Part shown: in pieces, positions 46,889-56,899 of the stretch
Layout of the letters: every line of letters begins with the position of its first letter
Position numbering within the stretch: the stretch's first letter is position 1
NCBI GenBank assembly: GCA_025529335.1
Contig: JAMYHX010000121.1
Location: 1 to 64,000, forward strand
From: Rhizopus sp. PT2906
Taxonomy: Eukaryota > Mucoromycota > Mucoromycetes > Mucorales > Rhizopodaceae
DNA length: 64,000 nt
Direction of reading: 5' to 3'
Position numbers and translations under genes: made by a program
Notes under the pieces: generated by a model
What the model was told of the DNA's origin: nothing
Seen by the model: the letters and a program-made list of their open reading frames with translations, nothing else
Databases searched by the model: none

Positions 46889-47274
46889 ATGATTTGGGGT
46901 TTAATAATAGCAACATTACGAAAGGACAAGCTGCATGCATCCTTTTCCCCAAAGAATACAATCAAAAATGAAAAAGAATGTTTGGAACAAATTGAAAGCA
47001 ACACTATAGAGATGTATATTTGTCACTATGGTGACCCTCATCGTTCAGCTTTGATTCCTGTAATATATGTAAATCAGCACCCCTCGCATTACCATCTATA
47101 TCCAATACGAATACGTCAAGGGAATCAACGCCAGAGCATACACTCTTATGCAAGTACTGTAGGATGTAACGAATGTAAATAACTCGCGTTCTTACTGCCA
47201 CTTTTAGATGGAGATCATGATTTAATCACATTTCTGAATACCATTTTTCGTTGTGAGTCTCTTGATAAGGCCGG
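46889..47274 (+). CDS. unrecognised spliced frame
   Basis: A 97-codon frame (MIWGLIIATLRKDKL to SYASTVGCN) is followed by a plausible intron (GTAA to CCACTTTTAG at about 47208) and then DGDHDLITFLNTIFRCESLD. The second piece runs straight into MITE-related sequence and a stop (CNRK-stop). No family recognised. It may be the remnant of a repeat gene truncated by the MITE copy. The opposite strand also holds a 65-codon frame here, so strand is not certain. Confidence 0.3.
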
Positions 47275-47285
47275 CACTACATGCA

Positions 47286-47525
47286 ACAGAAAATAGGCTA
47301 ATGCTATGAGCGCTTCCTTGGGGTGCTATCTATGTTGTCAATTGACAACTTCACATTATTAAATTCTAATCTAAGGCTGTCCAGTTCACTCTTTGATATA
47401 AAATACGAATTTATCATAACTATACATGATTGATCTTGGTTCATTTGTTGATCAAACTGACAACAAAAAATTAGAATAAATATCAACATTTCTTTTTATC
47501 TCTTTCTTGAAAAGAAACAAACATA
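47286..47525. mobile_element. degenerate copy of the fold-back MITE
   Basis: Matches the 18887-19428 element in CAGAAAAT..GGCTAATGCTA..GCGCTTC (47288-47318), AAGGCTGTCCAGTTCACTC (47373-47391) with TTTGATATAAAATACGA following, TGATCTTGGTTCATTTG, and finally the inverted CTTTTTATCTCTTTCTTGAA. Only one arm and part of the centre remain alignable by eye, with many substitutions. Confidence 0.7.
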
Positions 47526-47715
47526 ATGATTTTATAAAAGTCATATTTACCTTAACTCTGCAGATTGAAAAGGTTTTTCTGGGTGATATCATACGTAATA
47601 GATAGAGATAGTGTCTATAGTGTTTTTCTCCTGATAATGATGATGAACGTACGTACATATACGAAAAATTCAATATTGGATGAAATTTATATTCAGATTT
47701 CAAACTACACCTCAT

Positions 47716-48604
47716 GATTCAGAAGCGTAGAAGACGAATCTTCTGCATTCAAATATTGGGCAAAGAAAACAAGACCAAACTACATGTTCCTGACAATAAA
47801 GCGTAGACGAGTCAAAGACGAGCATAATAATGTAAAGAGTGTCAGAACGCGTCATTTATTTGTATTAGATAAAAAGCACTGGGGTGAAGTGTTATAACAT
47901 TTAAAAATAAAAGTAAAAAATTCCAACTTTCTAAACAGTACGATTAGTTGATGCTATCGTTAATCAAATGGTTATATACAAGACGATCTTGAAGATATGG
48001 AAAGAACAAGGATGCATAGTAATAGGATACGCTAGAAAGTCGGATATCCCTCTTGTTAAAGACGATGTCAGAGTTAAAAACATCCAGAGTATGATAGATA
48101 TACTTCGCGAGAGATCAGGAGCAGATGAGGTATATGTTTCATCGTGCACCAACTCCACTGAACCAATTGCTTCTCGTGATATCAATGTCAACCAAGATAT
48201 GATTTCGTCTTTGCATCAATGCAGTGGTGATGCTCAGGGTAAGTAAGAGATATCAAAATAATGCATTACATAACTAACGTGTTCGTTGTAAAAGACATGC
48301 TTAAGTGCATCCGTATAAAAAAAAAAAAAGCGCCTGTAGTGATCGTATGCCTCACTTATGCGGGATTCACGACTGATCCCAATGATATGAAGGATTTTTT
48401 AAGGTAATAAGGTAAGGGTAACATCATCGCTTAGAGTACAGAAGTTAAAATAGATATCATAAGAATATAAGACATGTGGTGTTTGATAATTATGCAAACA
48501 AAAGGCAATTCTGCACCTATTCTCATGATGAAGTATTGGATAATCCGTACATTGCTGAGAAGCTTAAGTGTAGTAGAGCTTTCTGGTGGAGTAAAGTCAA
48601 ACAA
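47716..48604 (+). CDS. serine-recombinase-like protein of unknown family (5' end open)
   Basis: Four exons join in frame by consensus introns (donors at about 47882, 48241 and 48402). The order is: FKYWAKKTRPNYMFLTIKRR; VRTRHLFVLDKKHW/VRLVDA; the block CIVIGYARKSDIPLVKDDVR...IQSMIDILRERSGADEVYV; CSGDAQ/DMLKCIRIKKKKAPVV; and FDNYANKRQFCTYSHDEVLD ending CSRAFWWSKVKQ. The IGYARKS segment, with a helix and then a second strand after it, matches the N-terminal Y-x-R-x-S motif of serine recombinases, where Ser is the nucleophile. I recall similar proteins as repeated in Mucorales without assigned function. The terminal exon overlaps an ELSGG relic in another frame. No ATG before FKYW was fixed; 5' exons may be missing. 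Confidence 0.5.
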
Positions 48605-48861
48605 TAGTAACACTGAGGCGCAACATCATATATATCAAAATTATACAAAAATATGGTGAAAATACTCGAAATCCTACCAGAAGTTTCAAAGAAACAAGTA
48701 TTACAGTCCGTTTTTTTTAGTAAAGTATCTAATGCCTACTGTTAATCCTTTATTTGACAATATTTGCTATTATTGTTCTATAGATAACGATATCTATTTC
48801 GAGAGATTATTATGTCATGAAAGCAAGTATATACGTTGTCAACATGCTTGTATCAAATGAC
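48541..48861 (+). pseudogene. relic 2 of the ELSGG-type repeat protein
   Basis: One frame reads LSVVELSGGVKSNNSNTEAQ then HHIYQNYTKIW and a stop; another continues ILEILPEVSKKQVLQSVFF; a third gives DNDIYFERLLCHESKYIRCQ and HACIK. The blocks and their order match relic 1 (MEFSDRVNSSNSNAK, ETAKKQ, YICCQHAC). The DNA after it (ACTTGTATATAT, TTTATAGTTG-TTGAGGTTG) also matches that after relic 1, so the repeat unit extends beyond the coding part. Confidence 0.6.
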
Positions 48862-49026
48862 CCATTCACACACATATACAAACACCATACACTTGTATAT
48901 ATGCAAATAAAGTTATAAAGTGCAATTCGTTAGTCTAAATGAAAGCGATTTATAGTTGATTGAGGTTGGTTTACTTGAGCCCCACTTATAAATCATTTCG
49001 ATAGGAATTCTTCATCAACTCTTGAA

Positions 49027-49476
49027 ATGACAAGAGAGATATTAGAGGAATTTACTGTTCCTTTGTTTAGCTTATGGAAGCATTTAACAGAAAATTGCCA
49101 TTTCTCAATAAAGCAAGTTTCTCAATACAATGCTGATATAGAAGTGCGAGAAGAACGCTTCTTCATCATGAGGGAATGTAAGCAAGTGGAAAGAAGTGGT
49201 GTTACTGATGTCTTTTGGCGAGGGTTAAAAAGAAGAGAAGCAGCTGGAGATCTCATCGCCGTTACAATTGATGAATACAAGACTTCCAAAGTTTGTAATG
49301 CTTGTATTAACGATCCTCTTGTAAGAATGTCTGAATTGAAAGGCTGTAGTGTCCTGGTTTGCAACACCTGCAAGACATTATGGCAACGAGATATCAACGC
49401 TTGCAAGAATATGCTGTCTATTTCTCTTTCGATTTGGGATGGAAGAGATCGGCCTTCCAAGTATAGAAGAAATTAA
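49027..49476 (+). pseudogene. Fanzor (eukaryotic TnpB) C-terminal fragment
   Basis: 149-codon open frame. The C-terminal half reads IAVTIDEYKTSKVCNAC, then VLVCNTCKTLWQRDINACKN and a tail ending GRDRPSKYRRN. Two CxxC pairs (CNAC and CNTC) form the TnpB-type zinc ribbon, and W-x-R-D-x-N-A contains the RuvC-III aspartate. DEY-TSK-C and the NRDxNAxxN-type ending are characteristic of Fanzor proteins, RNA-guided nucleases related to IS200/IS605 and IS607 TnpB. The first half (VFWRGLKRREAAGDL) is not clearly alignable. No RuvC-I Asp or RuvC-II Glu block, nor the REC part, was found upstream, so this is truncated and presumably inactive as a nuclease. Confidence 0.7.
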
Positions 49477-49526
49477 AAAATTGCCGTGATAAACACGGTT
49501 TCCCTTTTGGGATAAAGATTGTTACA

Positions 49527-49529
<3 letters not shown>

Positions 49530-49564
<35 letters not shown>
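49530..49564 (+). repeat. 35-base A run
   Basis: Uninterrupted A tract about 145 bp upstream of the TUP1 ATG and 50 bp after the Fanzor relic. It could be a promoter poly(dA:dT) tract or the poly(A) scar of a retrotransposed sequence. Confidence 0.7.
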
Positions 49565-49565
<1 letters not shown>

Positions 49566-49709
49566 AAGCTTGATTTTTACACTAGTTCGGCGTGATGGTA
49601 GAAATAAATTTCCAGGTGCAATGGTCGGTCATTGAAATTTTCTGCCTCTCTTTTTTTTCCCTCTCTTTTTGTTACTTTTTTTATTCCAAAGACTTCTCTA
49701 TTAACAAAT

Positions 49710-51864
49710 ATGTCTGTTTATAATCATAGACCCATGGGTCCACCTACACCCAGTCGTCTAATGGAATTGCTAGATGCTGTTAAAAACGAATACGATCAGC
49801 TTGCTCAAGAAGTCATGGTTTGCAAAAGTCAAAGAGATGAATATGAACATAAGAGTACATTAATACATTTTATATAAGCAAGGAGTTAACGTTATTTTCC
49901 TTAGTGAACAGTCAGATTCAAGAAATGAATTTGTTTCAACAAAACTTGATGGACCTTGAACGAACTCAACAAATGATCAAGAAACAGTAAGATTCTTTCT
50001 TTTTATTTCCATTCAATCTCATTTTCAAATAGATATGAAGAAGAGATTGCCCGTCTTCGTCAACAGTTGGAACAAGTAAGAAAGTATACAAATATATATT
50101 TATAGTGACTAAGTACAATAAAAAAGGTTCAACATTCACAACATAGTGGAGCACCACCTCAACCACCTGTAGGTAGTGCAACATATGGAGGTAACATCAA
50201 AATATATATATCCCTTTTTTGTTTTACTTAGATGTGTATAGGCCCTGCTGGATATCAACCACAGCAGCCACCACCATCGCTAATGGATACAAAGCCTCCA
50301 GTACATCATCCTGGCTATCCAGTAGGACCTCCACCTACGGCAAGTCCGCATATTCCACCCAATACTGCTCCAGCACCTCCCCATCCTTCGGCTGGAACAC
50401 CTTATATGAACGGTGGGTCACCCCTTCCTTCTAATGCTCCACCACCACAATGTAAGATAGAAATCATTCTTTATACGTTTACTTACATTGAACAGTACCA
50501 AGAGGAGGTAGTCTTACGAAAGGTGGAGCTGGCCCTCAAACACCTAATGAACCATTAGGTGATATCAATCCTGAAAGTGTGCCTGCCAACATGAAGGTGG
50601 AAGGTCAAGATTGGTTTGCATTGTAAATGTCTCTCTCTTTTTTTTTAAGATGATTAGTAACATCTTTATTATAGATTTAATCCCAAGGCAACCCGTTACC
50701 TCAAGGTTGATCTTCTTCACACATTTGATCATGGTAGTGTTGTCTGTTGCGTCAAGTTTAGCTCTGATGGCCGTTATCTTGCTGCAGGTTGTAATCAGGC
50801 AACTTATATTTATGATACTCTTGCTGCTACTCGCGTCGCGTAAGTATGCTTTATGTTTCCCCAGTTTGTTGCTTAAACAATCCCTAGTGTTCTTCAAGAT
50901 GAAAATGCAGGACGTGAAGGCGATTTATATATTCGCTCTGTCAGCTTCAGCCCTGATGGAAAATATTTGGCAACCGGTGCTGAAGATAAGCAAATCAGAG
51001 TAAGTTACTGATGACGTGAACCATCATGAAACTCATACGGTTTAGATTTGGGATATTACAAAGAAGCGCATTCGTGGCATCTTATCTGGACACGAACAAG
51101 ACATTTACTCATTGGAGTTCAGCCGCGACGGACGCATTCTCGTGTCTGGATCAGGAGACCGTACTGCTCGTATTTGGGACTGGCAAACGCTTCGTTGCTT
51201 GCATGAACTGCGTATTAATGATGTTGACCAACAGGATCTGGGCGTCACTAGTGTAGCTATATCACCTGATAGCCGCCTTGTAGCCGCAGGCAGTTTAGAT
51301 AAAGTTGTCCGTGTCTGGGATGCGGTCACTGGTCAATTACTCGAACGTCTAGAAGGACACAAGGACAGTGTTTATTCTGTTGCGTTTATGCCAGATGGAA
51401 AGACATTAGTGAGTGGAAGTTTAGATAAGACACTACGTATGTGGCAACTTGGTACAGGTGAAAGAGGATATGACCGTAGCAAAAATGCCTGCATTCAAGT
51501 GTTTACAGGCCACAAGGTAAACAATACATACACAAAATAGGACGTTGGCTGATCTTTTTTCCCTTTAGGACTTTGTGTTGTCCGTTGCAACAACACCTGA
51601 TGGTAATTGGATTGTATCTGGCTCAAAAGATCGTGGTGTGCAGTTTTGGGATCCTCGTACGGGACAAACACAATTCATGCTTCAAGGTCATAAGAATTCA
51701 GGTTAGGAATATAAATACAAACATGTAAACAAAAATAACGTATCTTTTTTTTTTTTTTCCTAGTTATTTCTGTTGCTACCAGTCCTGGACATAAGCCAAT
51801 GTTTGCTACAGGCTCGGGTGATAATCGTGCACGTATTTGGAGTTATGAGCCTTTAGGACCTTAA
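49710..51864 (+). CDS. TUP1: Tup1/RcoA general transcriptional corepressor
   Basis: About 11 exons and roughly 560 residues. The N-terminal tetramerisation and Ssn6-binding domain starts RPMGPPTPSRLMELLDAVKN and continues through NSQIQEMNLFQQNLMDLERT as a coiled coil. A Pro-rich linker follows (PPQPPVGSA, PPTASPHIPPNTAPAPP). The seven-bladed WD40 propeller includes DLLHTFDHGSVVCCVKFSSD, GREGDLYIRSVSFSPDGKYL, GHEQDIYSLEFSRDG, GVTSVAISPDSRLVAAGSLD, GHKDSVYSVAFMPDGKTLV and the final blade ending RARIWSYEPLGP. Tup1 with Ssn6/Cyc8 represses glucose-, stress- and development-regulated genes. Start chosen at MSVYNHRPMGPP because family proteins begin so; the longer frame reads poly-Phe. Confidence 0.95.
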
Positions 51865-52257
51865 ATGATTTTATGTTTGTTAGAGAAGTTGATAATAATA
51901 ATAATAATAAAAAAGGATATAAATTTTTTTTTTCTTTTACTCCCACGCATAGGAAAATAAATAATTTTTTGTGTGGGGAAAATCAAATCAAAAGAGAAAC
52001 TCTAGGACCAGAGTATGACAAAATGAGGCAAGTATCATTTACAATGCAACATGCATTCAAATGAAGAAGTGTAGAGTGAATTAAAACGGTCGATCTTGGT
52101 TTTGCCTAGAGACAAGATATATAAGAAGACTGTAAACATATGCATACTTCATGTGATCATAAAGGGAAAAAAAAAAAAAAGATTGTACTCATACAAAAAG
52201 AAATTTAAACTTTTCTTTTTCCTTTTTCCTTTTTCTTTCTCTTTTCTATACTAAAAC
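51865..52257. other. intergenic, ACS promoter
   Basis: Contains (AAT)n after the TUP1 stop, two A/T tracts and, in the last 45 bp before the ATG, a pure pyrimidine leader (repeats of TTTTTCC). No gene. Confidence 0.5.
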
Positions 52258-54398
52258 ATGACTGTGAACGAATCAAATACTTGTATGAGTGAAGAAAAAA
52301 CATATCCAGTTCCTTCAAGATTATTAAATGACAAGCAACTCCCCAAGCCATTTATTTCGAGCTTTGAAGAGTATCAGAAAATGTGGGAAGAGAGTGTGAA
52401 TAATCCGAATGCATTCTTTGGAAATGTAAAGAAGATAACTATGTTGTCATGCTTGTTTACTTACATATAACATAGCTTGCTAAAGAATTATTACATTGGT
52501 CAAAACCATTTGAAACAGTTCAAAGTGGTAGTCTAAAGGAGGGTGATGTTGCTTGGTTCTTGGAAGGAGAACTGAACGCTTCATTCAACTGTGTTGATCG
52601 TCACGCTTTGGCTACACCAGATAAGGTTTGTTTGTTTTTTTTGTTCTTGAACACGAAGCTTATCTATAATTAGATTGCTATCATACACGAAGGAGATGAG
52701 CCTGGAAATGTACGAAAGATCACCTACCGTGAATTATTACAAGAGGTCTGTCGTGTTGCCAACGTGCTCAAGTCACTCGATGTCCGTAAAGGTGATAACG
52801 TAGCTATTTATATGCCCATGGTTCCAGAAGCTGTCTTTGCTATGTTGGCCTGTGCTCGTATTGGCGCTGTTCACTCTGTGGTCTTTGCCGGTTTCTCTTC
52901 AGAATCTCTCCGTGACCGTATCAATGATTGTGGTGCTCGTGTTATTCTGACATCTGACGAAGGACGACGTGGAGGCAAGAATATTGCCACAAAACGTATC
53001 GTAGACGAAGCTCTCAAGAATACTCCCACTATTGAACATGTCTTGATGTTACGTCGTACAGGATCTGAAGTTCCATTTACCCCTGGCCGTGATCTCTGGT
53101 GGCATGAAGAAACTGTCAAGGCTCGTCCCTATTGCTGTCCCGAAAACGTGAATGCTGAGGACCCATTGTTCTTGCTGTATACATCAGGATCCACAGGTAC
53201 ACCCAAGGGTGTTGTGCACACCACAGCTGGTTACTTGCTTGGTGCTACTGCTACTGTTAAATATGTCTTTGATTATCATCCAGAGGATATCTATGCTTGT
53301 ATGGCTGACATCGGTTGGATCACAGGACATACCTATCTCGTCTACGGTCCTCTGTCTGTAGGTGCTACTTCCCTTTTATTTGAATCTACGCCTACGTATC
53401 CCACACCTTCACGTTTCTGGGAAACTGTTGAAAAACACCGTGTGACACAATTCTATACTGCCCCTACTGCCATTCGTGCCCTCCGTCGACTGGGCGATGA
53501 ATGGGTGGACAAATGTGATCTGTCATCTCTTCGTGTGATCGGCTCAGTAGGCGAGCCTATTAACCCTGAAGCCTGGGAATGGTATTATGACAAAGTGGGA
53601 AAACGACAGTGTGCGGTCGTGGACACCTACTGGCAGACTGAAACAGGTTCAATCATTATCACACCCTTACCTGGCGCAACACCGACCAAGCCAGGATCAG
53701 CCACATTCCCATTCTTTGGTATTAAGCCAGTGATATTGGACCCTACCTCAGGTAAAGAACTTGAAGGAAATGATGTGACAGGTGTCTTGGCTATTTCTCA
53801 GCCTTGGCCATCCATGGCACGCAGTGTTTACAACAACCACAACAGATACCTTGATACCTACCTCTACCCTTACAAGGGCTATTACTTCACTGGTGATGGT
53901 GCTACACGCGATAAGGATGGGTTCATTTGGATTCGTGGTCGTGTCGATGGTAAGCAACTTTTACATTGAATGTTACAATCATGCTCATATTTTAATATAG
54001 ATGTCATCAACGTATCAGGACATCGTCTTTCAACTGCAGAAATCGAATCAGCCTTAATCCTTCACCACTCTGTAGCTGAAGCAGCTGTTGTCGGTGGTCA
54101 TGATGACTTGACAGGTCAATGCATTCACGCCTTTGCTACACTCAAGCCCAACATTGAAGATTCCGAGGGTCTTGAAAAGGAACTGGCCTTACAAGTACGC
54201 AAAGTGATCGGTCCATTTGCTACACCCAAGCGTATCTATGTGATCGCTGACTTGCCCAAAACTCGCTCAGGTAAAATTATGCGCCGTATCTTGCGAAAGA
54301 TTGTCAATGGTGAACATGATTCCTTGGGTGACATATCTACATTGGCTGATCCTTCTGTTGTTGAGCAACTCATCAAACACGTCCATGGAAAGAAATAA
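52258..54398 (+). CDS. ACS1: acetyl-CoA synthetase
   Basis: Four exons, about 664 residues, normal for the family. Exon 1 starts MTVNESNTCMSEEKTYPVP. The N-terminal ACS domain has FEEYQKMWEESVNNPNAFF and WFLEGELNASFNCVDRH. The AMP-binding core has the P-loop LLYTSGSTGTPKGVVHTTAG, ADIGWITGHTYLVYGPL, VGEPINPEAWEWYY and VVDTYWQTETGS. The C-terminal domain holds TGDGATRDKDGFIWIRGRVD, then across an intron DVINVSGHRLSTAEIESAL, and the catalytic, acetylation-regulated lysine in PKTRSGKIMRRILRK. It converts acetate, ATP and CoA to acetyl-CoA for C2 growth and histone acetylation. No peroxisomal or mitochondrial signal is evident. Lies downstream of TUP1 in the same orientation. Confidence 0.96.
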
Positions 54399-54591
54399 AA
54401 AAAATTCTTTCATGTTGTTTTGCATATTCATAAAATACATAAAAATAAAAAACAATCGAGTGTATATCATTCGTTCTTTTCTCTTTTTTCATAAATCACT
54501 GTTTTGTTATAATGACGACTCTCTTCATAGTAGTTTGATTTGAATCATGTTCAAAACTATTGTATGTATATGATGTAGAATATGCATTTAC

Positions 54592-54745
54592 CCATCTTGG
54601 TTTGTGTCTTTTCAAGAAGAAAAAGAGATAAAAAATGCTGTTATTTAGCTATTTAGTTTAATTTATATCAACAAAGAACCAAGATCAATCACATGGAAAT
54701 TTCACTGGACAGCCTTACATGTAATGTCTATAAGAAGTGCCATAC
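54592..54745. mobile_element. second degenerate MITE copy (arm and centre)
   Basis: CATCTTGGTTTGTGTCTTTTCAAGAAGAAAAAGAGATAAAAA matches the centre of the intact MITE, in the same orientation. GGACAGCCTTACATGTA and TAAGAAGTGCC then match its right arm. The left arm is mostly lost. It lies between ACS and the ITPase gene. Confidence 0.65.
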
Positions 54746-54901
54746 TTTGCGAAAACGCTGTATGAGCTTAACAAAAAAGAAGTTTATTATTAGACCCATC
54801 AGCACACCGACTACTGGTGGTACTCTGTGACTGGCGGACCATTACTATCTATTGCTTACTAAATACACTTTTCTTTTTTCTTTACGACTGTCAAAAACAA
54901 C

Positions 54902-55780
54902 ATGACCACACAACAATTGCCTAAGCTTGGTACTTAAAAAAGAATTAAAACTGATCAAATACTTATTCTCCCATTCAGTATTTGTCACGGGCAACAAGAA
55001 CAAGCTGAATGAAGTTCGATACATTCTGAATGGTGTTATTGACGTTGAGTCTCACAGTTTAGACTGTAAGTTCGCCCTTGAGTATAGTTGACATGTACTA
55101 AATCAATATTTCAAAAGTACCCGAACTTCAAGGAGAGACTCAAGAAATTGCAAAGCAAAAGTCCAAACTTGCTGCGGAAACAGTAAGTCGTACCATTTTG
55201 AGCTAAAACAAGACTTTTTGACACTCTTATAGTTAAAGGGTCCTTGTATCACAGAAGACACTGCCTTATGCTTTAATGCTATGAACGGCCTTCCTGGGCC
55301 CTATATGTAAGAGGCTCATATTATAAATTCGATTCATCTAATCACTTTATAAAGTAAATGGTTCCAAAACTCTTTAGGACATGAAGGTATCAATAAAATG
55401 CTTGCAGGCTTTGAAGACAAATCTGCAGTTGCTCTCTGTACTTTTGGATACTGTGAAGGTCCTGGACACGAACCCATTATCTTTGAAGGCAAAACGACCG
55501 TAAGTCTCGATATGTTTGCATTGAATCATGTATTCATTTTTTTTTTTATTTCAGGGCAAGATTGTACCTGCACGAGGACCAGGTACCTTTGGCTGGGATG
55601 CTATCTTTCAACCCGATGGATATGATCAGACGTAAGTAGACTGTGGCATGAAAAAAAAAATTTTATTTATATATATATAATAGCTATGCTGAACTGGATA
55701 AAGAAATTAAGAATTCTATTTCACATCGTTCAAAAGCCTTGGATGAACTAAAGAAATACTTTGAACAAAAGAAACAATAA
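54902..55780 (+). CDS. HAM1: inosine triphosphate pyrophosphatase
   Basis: Seven or so short exons. MTTQQLPKL is joined across an intron to VFVTGNKNKLNEVRYILNG, the substrate-binding start of the Ham1/ITPA family. PELQGETQEIAKQKSKLAAE, GPCITEDTALCFNAMNGLPG, YIKWFQNSLGHEGINKML and GYCEGPGHEPIIFEGKT follow, then PARGPGTFGWDAIFQPDG and ISHRSKALDELKKYFEQK. The glutamates and aspartates of LQGET, EDT and GWDAIF that bind metal and base are intact. It hydrolyses ITP, dITP and XTP to monophosphates, keeping deaminated purines out of nucleic acids. Cytosolic. ORF length about 190 residues, as expected. Confidence 0.93.
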
Positions 55781-56899
55781 ATCTTTGAATATAGACACAT
55801 AGAGTGACATATAAAGTTGTTAATGCCTGTAACTATCAAGTATCTTCTCTAAAGGAATGGAGGGGCGACAATAAACATCTATTAATCGGGTAACTGGTGT
55901 TATTTAACTGAGAGCAGTAACATTGCATGAGTCTTGGTCAACAGGAGGGATGAGCGGTGGATTTACCCTTGTGATACCACTAACGCCAGGAAAGAATATA
56001 AGATGGTTATAGACTATCACACAAAGTTCTGTAGAACTACACGAATTTTTGGTAATATTTATATTGTCAGGCGCTCTGCTTTATAATGATCATTGCAAAA
56101 TATTGTCAATCAAGTAAGTACGCTGTTCACAATGATTGCTTTGGCTTGGCTATGTTTAAATAAGATAAGCGTTTTGTTTAATCTAACAAATAAGAACAAC
56201 TGTCTATATGTATTACGAAATAGCCCAACTATGCCAGAGTGTTCATATAAGGCTGCCACATTTGACGTCAGAAAAGACTCTATCCTTCGAGTACTCGGAA
56301 AAAAATAATGACAATGTCTTAACAAAGAATAATCCCTTTTGGTCACATATTGGCTCATTTTTTTGAGCTAAATCGATTAAGGATCAAGCGCTCTCCTAGA
56401 AGACCTTTTATGGTAAAAATATTATTTACTTATTAAGGAGTTTTTTTTTTTTTTTTTTCCCTCTGAGGGCTCCGTCTGGAGCTTGTCTGGAGCTTGTATA
56501 ATCTATTTCTTGTCCTTTCAAAGGGCAAGTTGGATTTGATGTTCTAATTTGAAATTGAATGATGTTTATTAGGAGTCTTGCATCCAGACACATGGCTGAA
56601 TAGATACGTTTCTAGTGTCTGTGCATTCAAACTGTGGTTTCAGTTCAAATAAACGGTCGATTATGGTCCCTTGCCCCTTTTTTCTTTTATTTTGTCTGGG
56701 AAAACAGCTTCAGTATTTACAAGGCTTATTAATAACGAGAATAATAATGAAAAAAAAGGGGGAGAGCCAAAATTGACAAACAAAATTATTGGGAGGGAAC
56801 AATTCAGTTATCAATAAAGAATATTGAAAAAGCTGTTTGAATAAAGGAGGGAAATCACCTATAGTCTCTAATGGTAATCAAGTGGTTGGTTTTCTTTGT
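55781..56899. other. gene-free stretch
   Basis: No recognised gene. A T run (56442-56458) is followed by two copies of TCTGGAGCTTG in direct repeat (56471-56495). A 71-codon frame at 56093-56308 resembles nothing known to me. Confidence 0.35.

Noticed and set aside
47004..47201. minus-strand frame with LDVFVLDIDGNARGADLHIL
   Set aside because: Looks protein-like but has no recognisable family or splice partners; kept only as a caution on strand for the 46889 frame.
49122..49460. 112-codon minus-strand frame opposite the Fanzor fragment
   Set aside because: The plus strand has the CxxC pairs and RDxN motif; the minus frame has none.
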